This document shows positions 51,727-61,912 of a stretch of 64,000 nucleotides of DNA, piece after piece; the first letter of the stretch is position 1; every line of letters starts with the position of its first letter. The stretch comes from Chloroflexota bacterium (GTDB lineage: Bacteria > Chloroflexota > UBA11872 > UBA12225). Both the position numbers and the translations under genes were made by a program. Under the pieces are notes generated by a model that did no database searches, had not been told where the DNA came from, and worked only from the letters and a program-made list of their open reading frames with translations. The DNA lies in NCBI GenBank assembly GCA_009693165.1, contig SHXX01000004.1:1-64000 (forward strand), written 5' to 3'.

Positions 51727-52830
51727 ATGCGGCGCATCCTCGTGCGTACGGCGTCGAAACCGGTCAGAATGTGTTCTCCGGACCAAAGCTTCGCGGGCAC
51801 GGTCCCAACAATGACGGTGGCGGAACCGAAAACGCGATCATCTGGGAGCTACAAGCCAACGCTCATTGGGATTGGGATTAGTCTCGGGTGCATCGGGATC
51901 CTTGCCGGTACTGTTGATGTTCACCAGACCATCAAGGCACTTCGCGACGTAGACCCCTATCCGCTGTTCGTGTCGGTGGTGTTGACGGCAATCACAGTTG
52001 CGTGCCGGGCGTTGCGCTGGCAAGCCTTGCTTAGACCGGAATCACGTTCCGGGTTCTGGTCTGCGGTCGAGGCGACGCTGATTGGCTACTTGTTCATTGC
52101 GGTCCTACCAGGCAGAGTTGGCGAAATCACACGGGCGGCAGTCCTGGGCCGTACTGAAAACGTCCCGACTGGGCGTGCAGTCGGAACGATCATAATCGAG
52201 AAGATATTTGATATTGCTGCCCTCCTGATCATGTTGGGGGTTCTCTCGCTCATCATTCCGCTCCCCGTGTGGGCACGAACCGCTGGCCTAAGCGTGACCG
52301 CTGTCTTTGCAGTCCTGACTGTTGGGTTTCTCGTAGCGACGTCGGTGAGACAAAGACTTGTGGGCTGGATCCAGGCACGACTGGATCCTCTGCCGGTCCT
52401 CCGGCGTTGCCGTCCCTCGCGGCTTGCAAACGAGCTGTTACGGGCCGCGAATAGTCTTTCATCAGGCAATCTACTTGCAGTTCAGGTTGCAGCGAGTACC
52501 GTCCTCTGGCTGCTTGCAATTTGTCAGGTCTACCTTGGGACCCTTGCTTTCCACCTGAACACTGGTTGGGATGCCGCGACGTTTGTGCTCGTCGCCACAA
52601 ACTTGGGCATGACCATTCCTTCAGCGCCAGCTTCGCTCGGGGTGTATCACGGCATCACCGTACTTGCGCTTGACGTTTTCAATGTGACCGCGCCGACTGC
52701 TCTCGGTCTCGCGGTTGGAATGCATGCCCTCGGGTTCGGCACACTGAGCCTTGCGGGCGCATTGTGTCTTGTCCGGGGTCTCTTGCTCGGACGCTTCGCG
52801 ATTGTCGACCTGTGGAAGTGGAGAGCCTGA
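51727..52830 (+). CDS. YbhN/UPF0104 family membrane protein (LPG synthetase TM-like)
   Basis: Up to 367 residues with about eight membrane helices. The pattern LRALRWQALLRPE-like (CRALRWQALLRPESRSG), then LFIAVLPGRVGEITRAAVLGRTENVPTGRAVGTIIIEKIFDIAAL, is the signature of the lysylphosphatidylglycerol synthetase TM/YbhN family. Its archaeal and bacterial members occur in glycan clusters and are often called flippase-like. The first ~45 residues are polar; starts at 51727, 51769 or 51811 are all possible and none has a strong ribosome site. It directly follows the GT-like gene (4 nt). A role in lipid-linked sugar transport is inferred. Confidence 0.82.
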   Translation: MRRILVRTASKPVRMCSPDQSFAGTVPTMTVAEPKTRSSGSYKPTLIGIGISLGCIGILAGTVDVHQTIKALRDVDPYPLFVSVVLTAITVACRALRWQALLRPESRSGFWSAVEATLIGYLFIAVLPGRVGEITRAAVLGRTENVPTGRAVGTIIIEKIFDIAALLIMLGVLSLIIPLPVWARTAGLSVTAVFAVLTVGFLVATSVRQRLVGWIQARLDPLPVLRRCRPSRLANELLRAANSLSSGNLLAVQVAASTVLWLLAICQVYLGTLAFHLNTGWDAATFVLVATNLGMTIPSAPASLGVYHGITVLALDVFNVTAPTALGLAVGMHALGFGTLSLAGALCLVRGLLLGRFAIVDLWKWRA

Positions 52831-52895
52831 CGTGGTGATCATTTTGTTGACACGTCGCTCGCCAGAGTTCGGTGGCACCTTGAGGGGGCTTCCGC

Positions 52896-53792
52896 ATGGG
52901 AACTGATCGAGCTTTACCCTCTCCCCCCGAGTTGTTGCGGATTGGTGCCGACGGTCAGGTGTTCGCCACCGCAAGCCTTCTCGCCCGCGCTCCTGCGATC
53001 GCACGCCAGCACCTCTCGACGCTTCCCGTACACCGCGCAATCATCCGCGTGGTCGAATGCCTGATGGTTGGGGCTGAACCGCTTGTTGGTCCTGTACTGG
53101 ATGTTGGGTGCGGTGACGGGCACTTTGCTGGTGCCTGTCTAGTGCCTTCATATGGAGCTCGGATCGATGTGGGGATTGACCCGGCGGTTGCGTCCGTTCG
53201 CGAGGCGCACGAAGCCGGTGTGTATCGAATGGCTCTTGCGTGTGGTGGCCAGGCTCTGCCATTTGCAGATGGATCATTCCCAACGGTCGTGAGCAATTGC
53301 GTTCTCGAACACATTCCGCCACTTGAGGAAACCCTGAGGGAAATCCACCGAGTTCTCGCACCGGCTGGCAAGTTGATAATCACCGTTCCGAGTGATCAGT
53401 TCGCCGGCTCGCTTTTTTGGTCCCGGACTCTGTCCCGTTTCGGATTTCCTTCCGCTGGGTCTGCCTACGGCAGATGGTTCAACCGAATCTCCCTTCATTT
53501 CCACACGTACGATCGTGATGGATGGCAGGCACGGCTTCATGCTGCCGGCTTCAAGGTCGAAAAATGGACCTCCTATCTGCTTCCGGATGTGATGGCCCTG
53601 TTTGACCTAAGCCATTATTACGGGGTTCCGACATTGGTGACGAAGAGACTGACTGGAAGGTGGATCCTTTGGCCAGGTAAATGGCGTTACCTACCGTGGG
53701 AACGTGCGCTGGAGAATGCGCTGGCGTCATGGGCACGGCAGATTGCCGTCCCGAATGGCTCCTACTTCTTCTTTGTCGCGAGGAAGGCATAA
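52896..53792 (+). CDS. SAM-dependent methyltransferase (class I, type 11)
   Basis: A 298-residue cytoplasmic methyltransferase. The SAM-binding motif I is VLDVGCGDGHFAGACL near residue 67. Motif II is around VGIDPAVASVREAHEAG, and the later motifs are LPFADGSFPTVVSNCVLEHIPPLEETLREIHRVLAPAGKLIITVP. GAGGGGG lies 7 nt before the ATG. The C-terminal 120 residues are richer in aromatic residues and resemble those of methyltransferases in polysaccharide clusters. Its 3' end carries the ribosome-binding site of the next gene, so the two are co-expressed. The substrate may be a sugar or lipid; this is not determined. Confidence 0.88.
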   Translation: MGTDRALPSPPELLRIGADGQVFATASLLARAPAIARQHLSTLPVHRAIIRVVECLMVGAEPLVGPVLDVGCGDGHFAGACLVPSYGARIDVGIDPAVASVREAHEAGVYRMALACGGQALPFADGSFPTVVSNCVLEHIPPLEETLREIHRVLAPAGKLIITVPSDQFAGSLFWSRTLSRFGFPSAGSAYGRWFNRISLHFHTYDRDGWQARLHAAGFKVEKWTSYLLPDVMALFDLSHYYGVPTLVTKRLTGRWILWPGKWRYLPWERALENALASWARQIAVPNGSYFFFVARKA

Positions 53793-53793
53793 C

Positions 53794-56700
53794 GTGGCCA
53801 GTGCACCGACTGATGAGCCTGGACCGGTTCGGCCTCCAAACCCCGGAGCGGAAACCGCGGCCCGTGAAGCGGATCCATCAACGGGCGATTACGGGTCGGT
53901 GGCTGATGCATTTGCGGTTCCGGAAGAGACGCACAGCTTTCCGGTTGCGATCCGAAGCACATTCAACTCGCAACGGTCTCGACATCTTGAAAATTGGGTT
54001 TTCGCGCTCATCATCGCCTTGGCTGCAGTCCTCCGATTCACTGGTGTGAACTGGGACAATGGAAGTCAGCTGCATCCGGATGAGCGCTTCCTTTTCATGG
54101 TCGAAGGCGCACTTCGTCCAGGGTTTGTCGCAACTGGTGCGAACGGCTCCACTGTCCAGACAAGGTCTGCACCAATCTGGGAGTACTACTTTGACACAGC
54201 GCGGTCGGGTCTCAACCCGCACAACGTGGGCTATGGCTTCTTTGTCTACGGAACATTTCCGTTACTTGCGACGAAATGGATTCTGACCCTTTTCCAATCC
54301 AGCGGATTTGACCGGATCCATCTGATTGGGCGGTCCCTTTCAGCACTCTCCGACACCGGTTCCGTTGCACTTGTGGCGATTATTGCCCGCAGGATGTTCG
54401 GACCTCGGGTCGGCCTGCTCGCTGCTGCGCTACTCGCGGTGTGTGTACTTCATATTCAACAAGCACACTTCTTTGTTTTTGACAGTTTTCTGGTGACGCT
54501 CGTCCTGGCATGTTTCTGGTCTTGCCTAAACATCGTTGCATTCGCCCGTTGGCGCGACTTCGCGATTACTGGCCTTCTGCTCGGTCTGACCTTCGCTACC
54601 AAACTCTCGATGGTGGTGTTCATGCCGGTGATTGCGTTCGCTGGTCTGATCCATCTCTGGGAGGTTCACCGGGCAAAGCATCATCGTGGCCTGGATTACC
54701 TTGGTGACGAGAAGGAATCGCCTACTGTCGCCGCAGTGCTGGAAGAATGGTGGGAGGATGGATCTCTTACCGCAATCATCGCTGGAGGGATTCTCACAGC
54801 GCTTGTCGCGATCCTCGTTTTTCGGATCGCCCAACCGTACGCGTTCGCAGGTCCAAGCCCGTTTGACCTTCGCCTGAACCCAAAGTGGTTAGACAACATC
54901 GACTACCAGGCGAAGTCTCAGGATGGGTCAGTCGATCTGCCTCCCAGTATCCAGTGGGCCGAGACATCGAAGGTCTTCTTTCCACTACGACACATGGTGA
55001 ACTGGGGACTCGGATTGCCATTGGGTGTCGCGGTTTGGGCAAGCTTTTTCGGCGCCTGCTGGCTTGCAGCATCTCGGCAGCGATGGCAGCACGCGCTTGT
55101 TGCTTTCTGGGCCGGTCTTTGCTTCCTCTACTTCTCGTCTGTCCTGAACAAGACGATGCGGTACCTGCTTCCGTCATACCCCTTCTTCGTGATCCTCGGC
55201 GCCTGGGGCCTGGTGTCGATGTTCGACGCACTCAAGAATGGTAGAGATCGGGTACGTAATGGGATGCCGTTCCAATCGAATGATATTCCGGAGGCGGTGA
55301 GGTTGAGGCTTTCCACGCTCAACCTGACGGCAATTTCACCAATCGCCCCACTCGTCGGCTCACTTGCCGTACTTGGCGTGTTGGTCTATTCCTCAGGATG
55401 GTCCTTTGCGTTTACTCGCATCTACGCAAGCCCAGTAAGTCGCGGTCAGGCCTCAATGTGGATTTACCGCAACGTGCCTCCGCCCGCAGTCATCGCGAAT
55501 GAACACTGGGATGACCCGTTGCCTCTTCCAATCCCAGGGTTCGACCACGGAAAGTACGCGGGGCCCCAGTTGCCTCTCTACGACCCAGACGAGCCGAAGA
55601 AGATCGACACAATCATACAGATGCTGTCGCAATCTTCCTACATGAATATCACGAGCAATCGCTTGTACGGGTCAATTCCCCGGATGCCTGAACGGTACCC
55701 CATGACAAGCGAATATTATCGGAGGCTGTTCGCTGGTGACCTTGGTTTTTCGCTTGTCGCCACCATTCCGAGCTACCCGTCAATTGGCTCGTGGGTGATA
55801 AACGACGATACCGCCGAGGAAGCATTCACCGTTTACGACCATCCTAAGGTTCTCATCTTCCGGAAGGATCCAGATTTTTCAGCGGCCCGCGTGAGACAGA
55901 TCCTGACCTCAGTCTCCCTCGACCACGTCCAGAACATTCCCCCCATCATGGCTGGACGCCCGAACCTTCAATTGAACGCGACGTCACGTGAGGCTGTCAC
56001 GGAGGGTGGGACCTGGAGCGACAGTTTTTCCTTGGATAGCGGGTCCGCACTGGTTGCGCCGGTTCTCTGGTACTTCACGCTTTCAATATTGGGACTGATC
56101 GCGGCACCGTTGGTTTGGTCTGCCCTTCCTTCGCTTCCTGACCGCGGGTACGGGTTGTCGCGCCCCATCGGTCTCTTGGCAGTGAGTTGGGTGGGATGGC
56201 TATTCGCGTCCGCTGATTTGCTCCCCTGGACCCGACTTTCACTTGTTGCAGCGAGTGCGGCGTGTGTGGTGCCGGTCATCCCGGTACTCAGGCGCAGCGG
56301 TCGTGAATGGGTGTTTTGGGTGCGAGAGAATTGGCGGACGATTGTCACCATTGAGGTGTTCACACTTGGCGCGTTTGCCGTTTTCTGCTTGATCAGGTCG
56401 GTGAACCCTGATCTCTGGCACCCCGCGCGTGGCGGTGAGAAGCCGATGGAGTTTGCGTATCTGAACGCCGTCATCAAGACGGCTTCATTCCCGCCTTACG
56501 ATCCTTGGTTTGCGGGCGGTTACCTCAACTACTACTACTTTGGATACGTGCTTATCGGGGCACTCGCGAAGTTAGCCGGCGTCGCTCCGTCTGTCAGTTT
56601 CAACATTGGCGTCGCAACGGTATATGCCATGACTGTAGGTGCGACCTTTGGGGTCGCTTCAAACCTCACGATTCTCGGATGGAAGACGGCGGTCGGGCAA

Positions 56701-58617
56701 GGTGGGGTCGTGAGACGATACCGGCCGATGCTGTATGGAGGGATTGCGGGGGTGGTATTTCTCGCCATTGTTGGAAACCTTGACGCATTTGGGCAGCTTG
56801 TCGATCGTCTCGCCCGGTCGGCGAGTGCTGCCGGGAGTGTGCCGGTGTCGGGATTGCCTGCATTGGTAGGCGGTGTGCCGGCGGTCCTTCTCGGGGGTGG
56901 GTCGCTGGAAGGGTTCGATTTCTGGCGTTCCTCACGGGTGATCCCGAACAACACCATCAATGAGTTTCCGTTCTGGACGTTCCTTTTTTCCGACCTTCAC
57001 GCGCACATGATCAGCATTCCCTATCAGGTTGTTTCGGCCGGGGTGATGCTCGGAATAGCGACGCACACTGTGCCGATATCTGGTTCTGGGCGGATGACTG
57101 CCTTTGATCGCCTCCTTGGCGTGATTACGATCCGGAACTTGGTTGTCGGGGCAGGGTTGGGATGGGTCGTCGGTGCCCTGAACGTCATCAACAGTTGGGA
57201 GTATCCAACCCACCTACTCCTGGCGGTGATTGCACTTGGAATTGCGAGGGTCGCAAGACGTGGATCTGCCACCGCGACAGACGTCGTTCATGTCATGGTG
57301 AGTTCGCTCGTCATGTTCGTCACTTCAACACTCTGGTACCGGCCCTTTTGGTCGAACTACCTGACTGTGTATAGCTCGGTAAGTTTGTGGACGACAGATA
57401 AATCGACGTTAGTCGACTACTTGATCATTCACGGAGCAATGGTCTTTCAATTGCTTACGTTCGTGGCACTCGTGGGATGGCCGGTCTGGCGGTCGACCGG
57501 GTGGGGTCGATACATCGCGGTGCGTCTACGAAACCTCGACGCATGGGAGCGGGTTTCGCGTCACGAGCGTGCTCTGCTTCCGTCAAGTGCCTTGTTGGGT
57601 ACTTGGTATGTCGCGTTAAGTGCAATATTCGTTTTGGTAATTGCTACCCTCGCCATTGCAAGGTCATCCCTGATCGCGTTCCTTATCACAATGGTGTTGA
57701 TCATGGTGCTAGTAGCGTGGGAGCAACGTCGTCAACCCGCACTCGCTTTCGCGGCCACCCTTGGGGCAACGGGAGCGGCCATAGGTATATTTGTCGAGTA
57801 CTTCGCACTGTCCGGTGACATTGGGCGAATGAACACCGTCTTCAAGTTCTACCTGCAGGTGTGGGTGCTCTGGTCATTGGTTTCGGGTGCGACGCTAGTT
57901 TGGGCGTTTGCGCGAGTGTTTGATCGCAAAAGGCTGAAGCCAATCGGGCTATTGCACTGGGGATGGGTGTCCGTCACCTCAGCACTCATGCTTGCCGTTC
58001 TGGCGTACCCGCTTGGAGCCGTGCCCGCACGGGTTGCGGATCGGTTTGCCCCGTTGCCCCCGACACTTGACGGAATGGCGTACATGAAGTCGGCGACCGT
58101 GCAGGATGCAAGCAGTGAAGTCACGCCCGCGAACCCTGGTGGCGCGACACTGAGGGCATTTGCCGACTACCTCGCGATCAGGTGGATGCTTGAGAATATC
58201 CAAGGCACCCCGGTGGTCCTTGAGGCATCCGTGCCTGAGTACCGATGGGGTTCGAGGGTCTCGAAGTACACCGGACTGCCGGCAGTCCTTGGGTGGCGGT
58301 GGCACCAAGCCCAGCAGCGAGGACCATACGCGCCTCAGGTAGACGGACGTTTGCGGGATGTCCAATCGATGTTCAACACCACGAGTACCGACGTGGCACA
58401 GGTGCTCCTTTCGAGGTACCACGTGCGGTACGTGTACGTCGGAGATCTGGAACGCGCTTACTACGCGTCGGCTGGAATCGCCAAGTTTGCGTCGGCGCCT
58501 GCACTTTTCCGATCCGTCTATGATGCGGACGGGGTGACCATTTACGAGTTCCTTCCCGAGGCTGGACGTCAGGGTCGGACACAGGCGCTGCCTTTGGAAG
58601 GCCCATTGGTCCAGTGA
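53794..58617 (+). CDS. Giant fusion: GT39-like N-half plus DUF2298 (Chlor_Arch_YYY) C-half
   Basis: 1,607 residues from the GTG at 53794, which has GAGGAAGG about 6-7 nt upstream; the track ATG at 53704 lies inside the methyltransferase gene. The N-half (about 60-750) has PMT-like helices with LHPDERFLFMVEGALRPG as the acidic loop. The C-half (about 780-1600) is a DUF2298 protein: YLNYYYFGYVLIGALAKL, NEFPFWTFLFSDLHAHMISIPYQV and GRMNTVFKFYLQVWVLWSL are its hallmarks. I estimate more than 25 membrane segments. The fusion suggests that the two activities work as one machine, probably envelope or S-layer glycosylation, by inference. Confidence 0.82.
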   Translation: MASAPTDEPGPVRPPNPGAETAAREADPSTGDYGSVADAFAVPEETHSFPVAIRSTFNSQRSRHLENWVFALIIALAAVLRFTGVNWDNGSQLHPDERFLFMVEGALRPGFVATGANGSTVQTRSAPIWEYYFDTARSGLNPHNVGYGFFVYGTFPLLATKWILTLFQSSGFDRIHLIGRSLSALSDTGSVALVAIIARRMFGPRVGLLAAALLAVCVLHIQQAHFFVFDSFLVTLVLACFWSCLNIVAFARWRDFAITGLLLGLTFATKLSMVVFMPVIAFAGLIHLWEVHRAKHHRGLDYLGDEKESPTVAAVLEEWWEDGSLTAIIAGGILTALVAILVFRIAQPYAFAGPSPFDLRLNPKWLDNIDYQAKSQDGSVDLPPSIQWAETSKVFFPLRHMVNWGLGLPLGVAVWASFFGACWLAASRQRWQHALVAFWAGLCFLYFSSVLNKTMRYLLPSYPFFVILGAWGLVSMFDALKNGRDRVRNGMPFQSNDIPEAVRLRLSTLNLTAISPIAPLVGSLAVLGVLVYSSGWSFAFTRIYASPVSRGQASMWIYRNVPPPAVIANEHWDDPLPLPIPGFDHGKYAGPQLPLYDPDEPKKIDTIIQMLSQSSYMNITSNRLYGSIPRMPERYPMTSEYYRRLFAGDLGFSLVATIPSYPSIGSWVINDDTAEEAFTVYDHPKVLIFRKDPDFSAARVRQILTSVSLDHVQNIPPIMAGRPNLQLNATSREAVTEGGTWSDSFSLDSGSALVAPVLWYFTLSILGLIAAPLVWSALPSLPDRGYGLSRPIGLLAVSWVGWLFASADLLPWTRLSLVAASAACVVPVIPVLRRSGREWVFWVRENWRTIVTIEVFTLGAFAVFCLIRSVNPDLWHPARGGEKPMEFAYLNAVIKTASFPPYDPWFAGGYLNYYYFGYVLIGALAKLAGVAPSVSFNIGVATVYAMTVGATFGVASNLTILGWKTAVGQGGVVRRYRPMLYGGIAGVVFLAIVGNLDAFGQLVDRLARSASAAGSVPVSGLPALVGGVPAVLLGGGSLEGFDFWRSSRVIPNNTINEFPFWTFLFSDLHAHMISIPYQVVSAGVMLGIATHTVPISGSGRMTAFDRLLGVITIRNLVVGAGLGWVVGALNVINSWEYPTHLLLAVIALGIARVARRGSATATDVVHVMVSSLVMFVTSTLWYRPFWSNYLTVYSSVSLWTTDKSTLVDYLIIHGAMVFQLLTFVALVGWPVWRSTGWGRYIAVRLRNLDAWERVSRHERALLPSSALLGTWYVALSAIFVLVIATLAIARSSLIAFLITMVLIMVLVAWEQRRQPALAFAATLGATGAAIGIFVEYFALSGDIGRMNTVFKFYLQVWVLWSLVSGATLVWAFARVFDRKRLKPIGLLHWGWVSVTSALMLAVLAYPLGAVPARVADRFAPLPPTLDGMAYMKSATVQDASSEVTPANPGGATLRAFADYLAIRWMLENIQGTPVVLEASVPEYRWGSRVSKYTGLPAVLGWRWHQAQQRGPYAPQVDGRLRDVQSMFNTTSTDVAQVLLSRYHVRYVYVGDLERAYYASAGIAKFASAPALFRSVYDADGVTIYEFLPEAGRQGRTQALPLEGPLVQ

Positions 58618-58717
58618 TGATGCGTGAAAGACGCGCACGGTGGCTGACCGGGATAATTGTCATACCCGTGGGTGGATCAGGCCGCCTGCAGGATCCGAAT
58701 TTCAGGAGCGTTAGGGC

Positions 58718-61700
58718 GTGTCAATGAAGCGGTCGTCTGATCGAAGTGCAGCCGATGCAACGCTTGAACCTGACGAGGTGCCATTGACTGGTGAACCCGC
58801 ATTGTTGGAACAGTCATCCAAGGCTGCGGCGCCGGAGGTGGTTCCTGCCGAGGATGTTGTGCGTCAGCCTGAGCGTGGACGCTGGGACATGCGCCGACGC
58901 GCCTCGCGGACTACGCGGGCTGACGGCGATGATGTCGCTCAACCCGCACGGCGACAAGAGTTGTCAGAGGGTGCGGTTTCGGCTTCTGGGGGTTCAGTCG
59001 TCATCGCGGATGACGATCCGTCTGTAGGTCCGAACCTGTTGGAGTGGTTGCGGCAACCGTGGCTGTATGGATTGAACTACGGTCAGGCACTTCTCGTACT
59101 CATACTTGTGATCACGACACTCATCTCCCGGTTCTACCACGTTGGTGACCGGGCCATGCATCATGACGAGAGCATGCACGCGAAGTTCGCTTGGGACACG
59201 TTTCGCGGACAGGTCTACAAGTACAACCCTCTGCTTCACGGTCCATTCCAGTTCCTGAGTGTCGCAACGAGTTTCTGGATTTTTGGGGCAACGGAAGCGA
59301 CGGCGCGGGCAGTTCCGGCAGCTTTCGGGGTTGGACTGGTGGCGATCTCGTTCCTGTGGCGTCGATGGCTTGGGACGACGGGCTGGATCATCGCGCTAGC
59401 GATGCTCGCGTTTTCCCCTTCGTTCATCTACTTTGCAAGGATGCTTCGTGAGGATTCGTACACGGCGACGTGGACCCTGCTTGCGATGACCGGATTTGTC
59501 GGGTTCATTCTCCATCGGAGACGTGCCTGGCACTACACCTTTTGCGTCGGGCTTTCATTCGCGTATGCCACGAAGGAAAGCACGTTCATCACCTTCTTTC
59601 TCCTCGGGACCTTCATGATTTTGTCGGCAATCTGGGAACACGGGACTGTTCCGATGCGCAGGATTGTCCAGGTTGCCGCGGTGGGCGCACTGGTTGGTGG
59701 GTTCCTTTCGGCAGTTGTGGGCATCTACAAGAAAGAGCTGTTCGAAATTGGTGGTGGGTTCATCGGTCTTGTCCTCGGAGCATTCGCGGGGATGGTGTAT
59801 GACCGCCTGCGCCCAGCTGAATTCGATGAACGCCATGCACGTGAACGCGGTGCAAGCGGCACCTTCACAGGTGCCTGGTTTCAACTTTGGCGTGACCGGG
59901 AGGGGTTCTGGGGCCTCGGAACCTTTTCGGGTGGCATTGTCATCTTCTTTTTGATCTTCATCGTGCTTTTCACAAGTTTGTTCACGAACTTTGGGGGTAT
60001 TCGTGAAGGACTCATTGGGGGCATCAGGTATTGGCTAGAACAACATGGTGTCCAGCGCGGAAACCAGCCTTGGTACTACTACATTCTTATTCTCAGCGCG
60101 TATGAGACATTGCCATTTATCTTTTTTATAGCAGGGACGGTTGAATACTTGCGCCGTCCGACGTGGGTAACCAGCTTTCTACTCTGGTGGGGCTGGGGTG
60201 CGCTGACAATTTACAGTTGGGCTGGTGAGAAGATGCCGTGGCTCGTGATCCACATCGCGACGCCGATGGTCTTTGTCGCCGCCCGGTTCATTGGCGACGT
60301 CTGGCGTGATCCTGCGTCCGATCCATGGAAGCTTCGGATCACGACCGGTGTCGGGGTCCTGCTTTCGTTCTGGTGCATCCATACGGGTTGGCCGGTCAAC
60401 TTTGAGCGCCCTGACACGCCGCGCGATCTCCTGGTGTACACGCAGACGGCCCCGGACGTGAAGAAGGTCATGGCCGACATCGAGCGAATCAGTCTTGAGC
60501 AGACCGCCAACAGCCGGGATATCGGCGTGACCGTGCAGTCCGGAACTTGGTGGCCGTTCTCGTGGTACCTGCGTGACTACAAGAATGTGGACTATCCCGC
60601 GCAGCTGACGGCTCCGGCGACCAAGCCGATTGTGCTCATCGCGCTTGAGGACGACGAAAAGAACGCCCCCTTCCTCAACGGTTACACGAAGACAAAATAC
60701 AAGATGAGGTGGTGGTATCCGGAAGACTACCGGAACATCACTTTGCAATCGTTCCGGAATGTGATCACGAATGCCGAGACCCGATCGGTCCTGTGGCAGT
60801 GGCTGATATACCGTGAGCCGACCCAGCCACTTGGCTCATACGATTTCTACGTGTACCTGAAAGACGGGATCTCCACGGGGACCCCGCAGGTTGGCGGTGC
60901 GCCAGTAGCCCCGAGCGCCCCGCGGATCAATCCCGAGGCCTATGCCGGGAAGTCAGTCCCGGTCCAGGTTGTTTCGGAGTTCGGCACCACTGGCAAGGCG
61001 AACGGTCAGTACACGTTGCCGAGAGGGATAGCTTCCGCAGGATCGAACGCCTTCTTCATTGCTGATACCGGGAACCACCGCATCCAGAAGGTTGATCGTG
61101 CAGGCAAGGTGTTGCTTGCATGGGGGACCGAGGGGTCTGGCGACGGCCAGTTCAAGGAGCCGATGGGCGTCGCGATTGATCGTGACGGTAATGTGTTCGT
61201 TGCGGACACGTGGAACCACCGCATCCAGAAATTCGATCCGAATGGCAAGTTCCTTCTGAAGTGGTCCGGCCAGAACGGCGGGTTCTGGGGACCGCGTGGC
61301 ATGGTCGTGGACCAGCAGGGGAATGTGTACGTCACGGACACCGGGAACAAGCGCATTCAGAAGTTCGATGGAACTGGCAAGTTCATTGCCCAATTCGGTC
61401 AGGGCGGTGGCGGTCCGGGTCAGCTGAATGAGCCAATCGGCATCGCCCTCGATGCACTCGGGAATATGTATGTGGCGGACACCAATAATCGCCGCATCCA
61501 GAAGCTCGACCAAAGCGGGAAATATCTTGCGGAGTTCCCAATTCAGGGTTGGCAATCGGGTCCACGCACCGAGCCGTACGTAGCAGTGGATATTCAGGGC
61601 TACGTGTTCGTGACTGATCCTCCCAACAACCGTATCGTGAAGTTCAGCCCGTCTGGGGAGGCCCTTTCAATCGTCGGCACGGTGGGGAAGGCCGGTGGGC

Positions 61701-61795
61701 AGTTCGACCTACCCTTGGGGATTGTCTCGGACGGGTCTACGTTGCTTATTGTCGACTCTGGAAACGGTCGCATTCAGGCAATCACGGCCCCCTAG
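58718..61795 (+). CDS. Agl23-like (TIGR03663) membrane protein with C-terminal NHL-repeat propeller
   Basis: 1,025 residues. The first ~110 are polar. The membrane domain (about 115-570) has VGDRAMHHDESMHAKFAWDTF with the DES acidic motif, KYNPLLHGPFQFLSVATSFWIFG, and RMLREDSYTATWTLLAMTGFVGF, typical of TIGR03663 proteins such as archaeal Agl23. The last ~270 residues contain about six NHL repeats (for example VFVADTWNHRIQKFDPNGKFLLKW), forming a beta-propeller probably exposed outside. The GTG at 58718 has GGAG 9 nt upstream; an ATG two codons later is the alternative. It follows the giant fusion by 100 nt on the same strand. Confidence 0.85.
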   Translation: MSMKRSSDRSAADATLEPDEVPLTGEPALLEQSSKAAAPEVVPAEDVVRQPERGRWDMRRRASRTTRADGDDVAQPARRQELSEGAVSASGGSVVIADDDPSVGPNLLEWLRQPWLYGLNYGQALLVLILVITTLISRFYHVGDRAMHHDESMHAKFAWDTFRGQVYKYNPLLHGPFQFLSVATSFWIFGATEATARAVPAAFGVGLVAISFLWRRWLGTTGWIIALAMLAFSPSFIYFARMLREDSYTATWTLLAMTGFVGFILHRRRAWHYTFCVGLSFAYATKESTFITFFLLGTFMILSAIWEHGTVPMRRIVQVAAVGALVGGFLSAVVGIYKKELFEIGGGFIGLVLGAFAGMVYDRLRPAEFDERHARERGASGTFTGAWFQLWRDREGFWGLGTFSGGIVIFFLIFIVLFTSLFTNFGGIREGLIGGIRYWLEQHGVQRGNQPWYYYILILSAYETLPFIFFIAGTVEYLRRPTWVTSFLLWWGWGALTIYSWAGEKMPWLVIHIATPMVFVAARFIGDVWRDPASDPWKLRITTGVGVLLSFWCIHTGWPVNFERPDTPRDLLVYTQTAPDVKKVMADIERISLEQTANSRDIGVTVQSGTWWPFSWYLRDYKNVDYPAQLTAPATKPIVLIALEDDEKNAPFLNGYTKTKYKMRWWYPEDYRNITLQSFRNVITNAETRSVLWQWLIYREPTQPLGSYDFYVYLKDGISTGTPQVGGAPVAPSAPRINPEAYAGKSVPVQVVSEFGTTGKANGQYTLPRGIASAGSNAFFIADTGNHRIQKVDRAGKVLLAWGTEGSGDGQFKEPMGVAIDRDGNVFVADTWNHRIQKFDPNGKFLLKWSGQNGGFWGPRGMVVDQQGNVYVTDTGNKRIQKFDGTGKFIAQFGQGGGGPGQLNEPIGIALDALGNMYVADTNNRRIQKLDQSGKYLAEFPIQGWQSGPRTEPYVAVDIQGYVFVTDPPNNRIVKFSPSGEALSIVGTVGKAGGQFDLPLGIVSDGSTLLIVDSGNGRIQAITAP

Positions 61796-61858
61796 CGAAG
61801 GGATCCCGGTTGCAATGCGAACCCAAGGGGGGCTGCTTGTAACCCTCTCGGTTTTCTC

Positions 61859-61889
61859 GTAGCGGTGCCTTCCCTAGGGCACCTGCTAC
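61859..61889. other. Hairpin between NHL protein and DUF2298 genes
   Basis: GTAGC+GGTGCC (61859-61869) pairs with GGCACC+GCTAC (61878-61889, one bulged T), giving 11 base pairs with an 8-nt loop. No U-run follows, so it may be an RNA-processing or stabilising hairpin rather than a terminator. Confidence 0.4.
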
Positions 61890-61912
61890 GTGAGGGAAAT
61901 GGGGCTTACCTA

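Noticed and set aside
53704-53793. First 30 residues of the 1,637-residue ORF
   Set aside because: They overlap the methyltransferase gene and are Arg-rich shadow sequence; GTG at 53794 with GAGGAAGG upstream is a better start.
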